In this document: positions 4,369 to 5,635 of the stretch, in pieces | How positions within the stretch are numbered: position 1 is the stretch's first letter | Layout: each line of letters begins with the position of its first letter | Origin: Actinomycetota bacterium | GTDB taxonomy: Bacteria > Actinomycetota > Humimicrobiia > Humimicrobiales > Humimicrobiaceae | Direction of reading: 5' to 3' | Assembly (NCBI GenBank): GCA_003155275.1 | Contig: PMCC01000077.1 | Coordinates: forward strand, 1-5,635 | DNA length: 5,635 nucleotides | Notes under the pieces: generated by a model | What the model was told of the DNA's origin: nothing | The model's database searches: none | The model's input: the letters and a program-made list of their open reading frames with translations, nothing else | Translations under genes and position numbers: made by a program

Positions 4369-5635
4369 TTGGAAAGTAAAATTTTTGAAAAAAATAAAAT
4401 TGTAGAAAAAAAGCAGAGCAGGATGAGTGGACGGATGATTCTTGAAGCTATCAGGGACTCATTCAAAAAACTAAATCCTGCAACATTATGGAGAAATCCT
4501 ATAATGTTTATTGTTGAAATAGGCGCACTGCTCACAACTTACTTTTTTATAAAAAACATAATACTAAATGACCACGCAAGCTTTATTTTTAACCTACAAA
4601 TCTCATTATGGCTATGGGTTACTGTACTTTTTGCCAATTTTGCAGAAGCAATTGCAGAGGGAAGGGGTAAGGCCCAGGCAATGGCTCTCAGAAAAACAAG
4701 AAAAGAGATAATTGCCAAAAGAATAGTAGACGGGAAAATTGTAGAAACCATATCTTCAAAATTGGTTAAGGGAGATATCATAATTGTTAGTGCAGGAGAA
4801 ATTATCCCAAGTGATGGAGAAGTCATAGAAGGCATCGCCTCTGTGGATGAAAGTGTTATTACCGGTGAATCAGCACCAGTAATCAGGGAATCAGGAGGCG
4901 ACAGAAGTTCAGTTGTAGGCGGTGCAAAAGTAATCTCCGATTGGTTAAAGATAAGAATAACTGCAAATCCAGGCGATACTTTTCTTGACAGGATGATCAG
5001 TATGGTTGAAAATGCAAAAAGGCAGAAAACCCCCAATGAAATTGCTTTAAATATACTCCTTATAGGGCTTACAATTATTTTTGTTTTTGTTGTTGAGTCG
5101 CTTCAGCAATTTGCAAAATATTCCATTGTCGCAGTATCCATACCTGTCCTCGTTGCATTACTGATATGCCTAATACCGACTACAATAGGAGGTTTGCTGA
5201 GTGCTATTGGAATAGCCGGAATGGATAGAGTCCTACGGAGAAACGTGATTGCCTTCTCAGGAAGAGCTGTTGAGGCTGCAGGTGACGTGGACATACTTCT
5301 GCTGGATAAAACAGGAACAATTACGCTTGGAAACAGGATGGCTTACGAATTTATACCTTTAAAAGATATATCAATCGAAGATCTTGCAAAGGCTGCGCAG
5401 TTGTCATCACTTGCAGACGAAACACCTGAAGGTAGAAGCATAGTTGCATTATGCAAGGATAAATATAATTTAAAACTTGAAGATTTAAGCTCAATGAACC
5501 CTGAATTCATACCATTCAGTGCTCAAACCAGGATTAGTGGGGTAAAAATCAATGAGAAGGAAACACTTAAAGGAGCGGTCGATGCTATAGAAAAGTACAT
5601 TAATGAAAATGGTAAAATCATGCCGGAAGAAATTA
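4369..5635 (+). CDS. kdpB: KdpB, catalytic P-type ATPase subunit of the Kdp transporter (partial, 3' end outside window)
   Basis: The first 422 of about 680 residues are present, and the gene runs off the window. KdpB hydrolyses ATP through a phospho-aspartate and drives K+ import through KdpA. Visible in order: a cytoplasmic N-terminus, membrane helices at about 46-64 and 76-92, and the actuator domain with TGES (165-168). Then come helices at about 228-280 with the CLIPTTIGG ion-path motif (267-275), the phosphorylation site DKTGT with D313, and the start of the nucleotide-binding domain with F383 and KGAVDAI (401-407). Numbering is offset by six from E. coli, so D313 corresponds to D307 and S168 to S162, the serine known to be phosphorylated to inhibit the pump at high K+. 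The TTG start is chosen because an in-frame TAA (the kdpA stop) lies 9 bp upstream and family homology begins soon after. The Shine-Dalgarno sequence (AGAGA, 4360-4364) is modest. An ATG at 4423 lacks proper spacing and would still retain the conserved part. Confidence 0.96.
   Translation, partial: MESKIFEKNKIVEKKQSRMSGRMILEAIRDSFKKLNPATLWRNPIMFIVEIGALLTTYFFIKNIILNDHASFIFNLQISLWLWVTVLFANFAEAIAEGRGKAQAMALRKTRKEIIAKRIVDGKIVETISSKLVKGDIIIVSAGEIIPSDGEVIEGIASVDESVITGESAPVIRESGGDRSSVVGGAKVISDWLKIRITANPGDTFLDRMISMVENAKRQKTPNEIALNILLIGLTIIFVFVVESLQQFAKYSIVAVSIPVLVALLICLIPTTIGGLLSAIGIAGMDRVLRRNVIAFSGRAVEAAGDVDILLLDKTGTITLGNRMAYEFIPLKDISIEDLAKAAQLSSLADETPEGRSIVALCKDKYNLKLEDLSSMNPEFIPFSAQTRISGVKINEKETLKGAVDAIEKYINENGKIMPEEI

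Noticed and set aside
4539..5036. Long minus-strand open frame inside kdpB
   Set aside because: It is antisense to strongly conserved KdpB sequence including TGES. Its product has the repetitive Ser/Pro/Ile composition of a frame shadow and matches no family.

Overview
This is an AT-rich bacterial window, roughly one third G+C by eye. It holds one recognisable system, the 5' part of a kdpFABC high-affinity potassium-uptake operon (2557 to the window end), plus a looser 5' half with two unrelated genes and degraded material. The lipoprotein signal, strong purine-rich Shine-Dalgarno sequences, GTG and TTG starts and low G+C fit a low-GC Gram-positive lineage or a low-GC candidate phylum. The sequence alone does not fix the taxon.

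Layout. Positions 1-78 are open in frame 1 and may be the tail of a gene outside the window. A minus-strand gene (141-767) encodes a small lipoprotein with 42-residue LVIVD-type beta-propeller repeats. A 320-bp divergent intergenic region (768-1087) contains an imperfect inverted repeat and a weak promoter candidate. It precedes a plus-strand short-chain dehydrogenase (1088-1858) that resembles the GolD / D-threitol dehydrogenase polyol group. The gap 1859-2556 (698 bp) contains a minus-strand coding relic (1855-2040), two copies of a diverged repeat (2105-2135 and 2227-2278) whose third copy lies at 80-131, and the kdp promoter and leader.

The kdp genes are tightly packed on the plus strand: kdpF (2557-2643, 28 codons), kdpA (2665-4359, complete) and kdpB (4369 to the end, first 422 codons, cut by the window). 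KdpA forms the K+-selective channel-like subunit, KdpB is the P-type ATPase that drives it, and KdpF is a small stabilising membrane peptide. kdpC is expected just downstream. Upstream of kdpF is a perfect TATAAT with no good -35, preceded by T-rich elements that include an exact 11-bp direct repeat 32 bp apart. They resemble the T-rich operator of the response regulator KdpE, which suggests activator-dependent expression.

No wholly new system is evident. The points most worth a second look are the KdpE-like operator, the repeat family that brackets the lipoprotein/dehydrogenase segment, and the coding relic that converges on the dehydrogenase stop codon.
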